A stretch of 16,771 nt of DNA from an uncultured Pseudobdellovibrionaceae bacterium (GTDB taxonomy: Bacteria; Bdellovibrionota; Bdellovibrionia; Bdellovibrionales; Bdellovibrionaceae), in NCBI GenBank assembly GCA_937900305.1, contig CALCCV010000470.1, forward strand, positions 1 through 16,771, read 5' to 3'. Positions 15,669 to 16,771 of the stretch are shown here, one piece after another. Numbering within the stretch: position 1 is the stretch's first letter; each line of letters begins with the position of its first letter. The translations under genes were made by a program, and so were the position numbers. The notes beneath the pieces were generated by a model. That model searched no databases and was not told the origin of the DNA. It worked only from the letters and a program-made list of their open reading frames with translations.

Positions 15669-16173
15669 GCCGAGCCTCAACAGTCTGAGCTTCTTGATAA
15701 GAATTTGGTGAATTTAAGAGATCTGAAACTTTGATAGATTTAAAAAAATCTTCAAACCGATGATTGAGCTGTGTGAGCGGTTGAACAATGTTGCAAGACA
15801 CTTGCAATTCACAACGATCTTCGCCGTGAGCGCATTTAACAAGAGCCGCTGGGCCTTCAATCATCTCCATGAGCTGAAAGAGGGAAAGGTGGGTCAGATC
15901 ACCTATGAGCCGATAACCTCCGTGCACGCCCATCTCGGCGCGCAAAATCTGATGATGCGCCATGATTTGCATCACTCTGGCGGTCGCATCAAAGGGCGCT
16001 TTCAAGCTCTCGGCAATATCTTTGGCACTGGCCAAAGTGGAGGGGGCGGCAGACAGAGCGCTCGCATTTAACTCGGACGTGGGAGTTGGCGATGAAGACG
16101 GAAGATGGTTTTGATCCATCAGATACTTCAAAGCCATGAGGGCATATTCGACTTTGCGATTCAGGCGGTTCAT
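15661..16173 (-). CDS. Rrf2/IscR-family Fe-S-responsive regulator of the SUF operon
   Basis: A 170-residue winged-helix regulator. Helix 1, RKVEYALMALKYL (6-18), and the recognition region DIAESLKAPFDATARVMQIM (52-71) are followed by the wing GVHGGYRL (82-89). C114, C121 and C127 have spacing C-x6-C-x5-C, close to the [2Fe-2S] ligand pattern of IscR. As the first gene of the operon it probably senses cluster status and autoregulates sufBCDS-nfu. An unusual feature is a Ser/Pro/Thr/Ala-rich insert of about 25 residues (about 23-47) between helix 1 and the DNA-reading helices. The ATG at 16173 has GAGG about four bases upstream. An upstream start would add 14 residues not typical of the family. 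Confidence 0.88.
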   Translation of the reverse strand: MNRLNRKVEYALMALKYLMDQNHLPSSSPTPTSELNASALSAAPSTLASAKDIAESLKAPFDATARVMQIMAHHQILRAEMGVHGGYRLIGDLTHLSLFQLMEMIEGPAALVKCAHGEDRCELQVSCNIVQPLTQLNHRFEDFFKSIKVSDLLNSPNSYQEAQTVEARHG

Positions 16174-16328
16174 AGTTCCTCGATTTTGGAGTTGCAAACT
16201 AAACGAAAGTCGCACCGTTCACAAGGAAATCCGTCTTATTTTAACCGACTTTTGCCATTTAAGTAAGCACTCTCTTTTCAAGAGTTTGCCGTTGGAGGCG
16301 CAGCTCGACCATGTTAGAGGCTGAAAGC
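16174..16328. promoter_or_regulatory. Divergent regulatory region of the SUF operon
   Basis: These 155 bases separate the minus-strand SUF operon from the plus-strand gene that follows, so both promoters should lie here. A small dyad, CTCTT-TTC-AAGAG, is at 16272-16284, and similar direct repeats CCGTCTTATT / CCGACTTTT are at 16232-16253. Either could belong to an Rrf2-type operator, but neither matches a known IscR consensus well. No -35/-10 pair stands out. Confidence 0.35.
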
Positions 16329-16739
16329 ATGAAATGGTTTTGGACGCTACTTGTCGGAAGTCTAGTCACGCTCACACTCATGTTCCTGCTAATGCAGCAA
16401 TGGGGTCGTCTGCAAACGTATGAAGAGTTTGCTCATCCGTTTTTTACGGGGCTGCCCGATCCGGTAAATGCGACGATATTCACCGAAACGGCACCAAAAG
16501 ACGCGTGGGCCAGTCGGGTCGCCTGGATCGATCTGCGGGCCAGCGCCGATGGAATCTTGTTTCACAGCGATGAATTGATCACCGCTGAAAAGGTGTCGGG
16601 CCTCATGGGTCAATGGCCCAACTATTTAGGTCCCAAGGCCTACCTTTATAAGTTTGCGGATCTAAAAAAGTTTTTCCCCGAGGCAAAAGCGTTCGCGGAC
16701 ATTTGCCGAGAAGTTAAACCCGAACGTTGGATTTTGAAT
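16329..16739 (+). CDS. Membrane-anchored protein, possibly a divergent GDPD-like domain, N-terminal fragment
   Basis: Partial: 137 in-frame codons run into the adapter with no stop. One transmembrane or signal segment is at about 4-22 (FWTLLVGSLVTLTLMFLL), followed by an extracytoplasmic domain. AWIDLRASADGILFHSDE (about 65-82) resembles the IExDVRxTxDGxxVxxHD strand of glycerophosphodiester phosphodiesterases. However, the metal-binding Glu is Trp66 and no HRG motif precedes it, so a GDPD activity is doubtful. The start chosen, ATG at 16329, has GAGG eight bases upstream; an ATG at 16311 would add six residues. It is divergent from the SUF operon. Confidence 0.6.
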
Positions 16740-16771
16740 AGATCGGAAGAGCGTCGTGTAGGGAAAGAGTG
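16740..16771. other. Illumina TruSeq adapter (read 1 side, reverse complement), non-genomic
   Basis: From AGATCGGAAGAGCG at 16740 to the end, the sequence matches, from memory, the reverse complement of the TruSeq universal (read 1) adapter. It interrupts the open reading frame of the preceding gene. The base at 16740 could be either genomic or adapter. Confidence 0.97.

Overview
The window is a 16.8 kb bacterial chromosomal segment, gene-dense and of middling GC. It is capped at both ends by Illumina TruSeq-type adapter sequence (4-37 and 16740-16771), which are not genomic and which truncate the outermost genes. No tRNA, rRNA, IS element, phage gene or CRISPR array is visible. Predicted lipoproteins, a secreted metalloprotease resembling those of predatory and myxobacterial lineages, and tightly overlapping operons suggest a Gram-negative bacterium of the Bdellovibrionota or deltaproteobacterial type. 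That placement is an inference from protein flavour, not a phylogenetic result.

Layout. (1) 38-916, minus strand: the N-terminal part of glycerol-3-phosphate dehydrogenase (glpD), preceded by a small GNAT-like protein. (2) 969-1748, plus strand: a HAD-family phosphatase. (3) 1784-7452, minus strand: a six-gene operon xseA-xseB-ispA-tlyA-patatin-like lipoprotein-pepP, with overlaps or very short gaps at every junction. It combines exonuclease VII, isoprenoid chain synthesis, rRNA 2'-O-methylation and peptide processing. Its patatin-like lipoprotein appears to have lost the catalytic serine. (4) 7453-7930: the only long non-coding stretch, a divergent promoter region with inverted repeats and a 21-codon ORF that may be a gene remnant. 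(5) 7931-10377, plus strand: a translationally coupled pair, a secreted HExxH metalloprotease lipoprotein and a membrane-anchored protein of unknown function. (6) 10396-16173, minus strand: a complete SUF iron-sulfur assembly operon, Rrf2 regulator-sufB-sufC-sufD-sufS-nfu. (7) 16329-16739, plus strand: the start of a membrane-anchored protein cut off by the adapter.

How the genes work together. In the SUF operon, SufS supplies persulfide sulfur, SufBCD is the scaffold with its ATPase, and the Nfu protein is a carrier. The Rrf2 regulator carries three cysteines that could bind a [2Fe-2S] cluster and so provide feedback. XseA and XseB form one nuclease and are translationally coupled. No complete new system is obvious. 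The least explained items are the patatin pseudoenzyme lipoprotein, the metalloprotease with its coupled partner, the insertion in the Rrf2 regulator, and the possible aminotransferase relic upstream of xseA.
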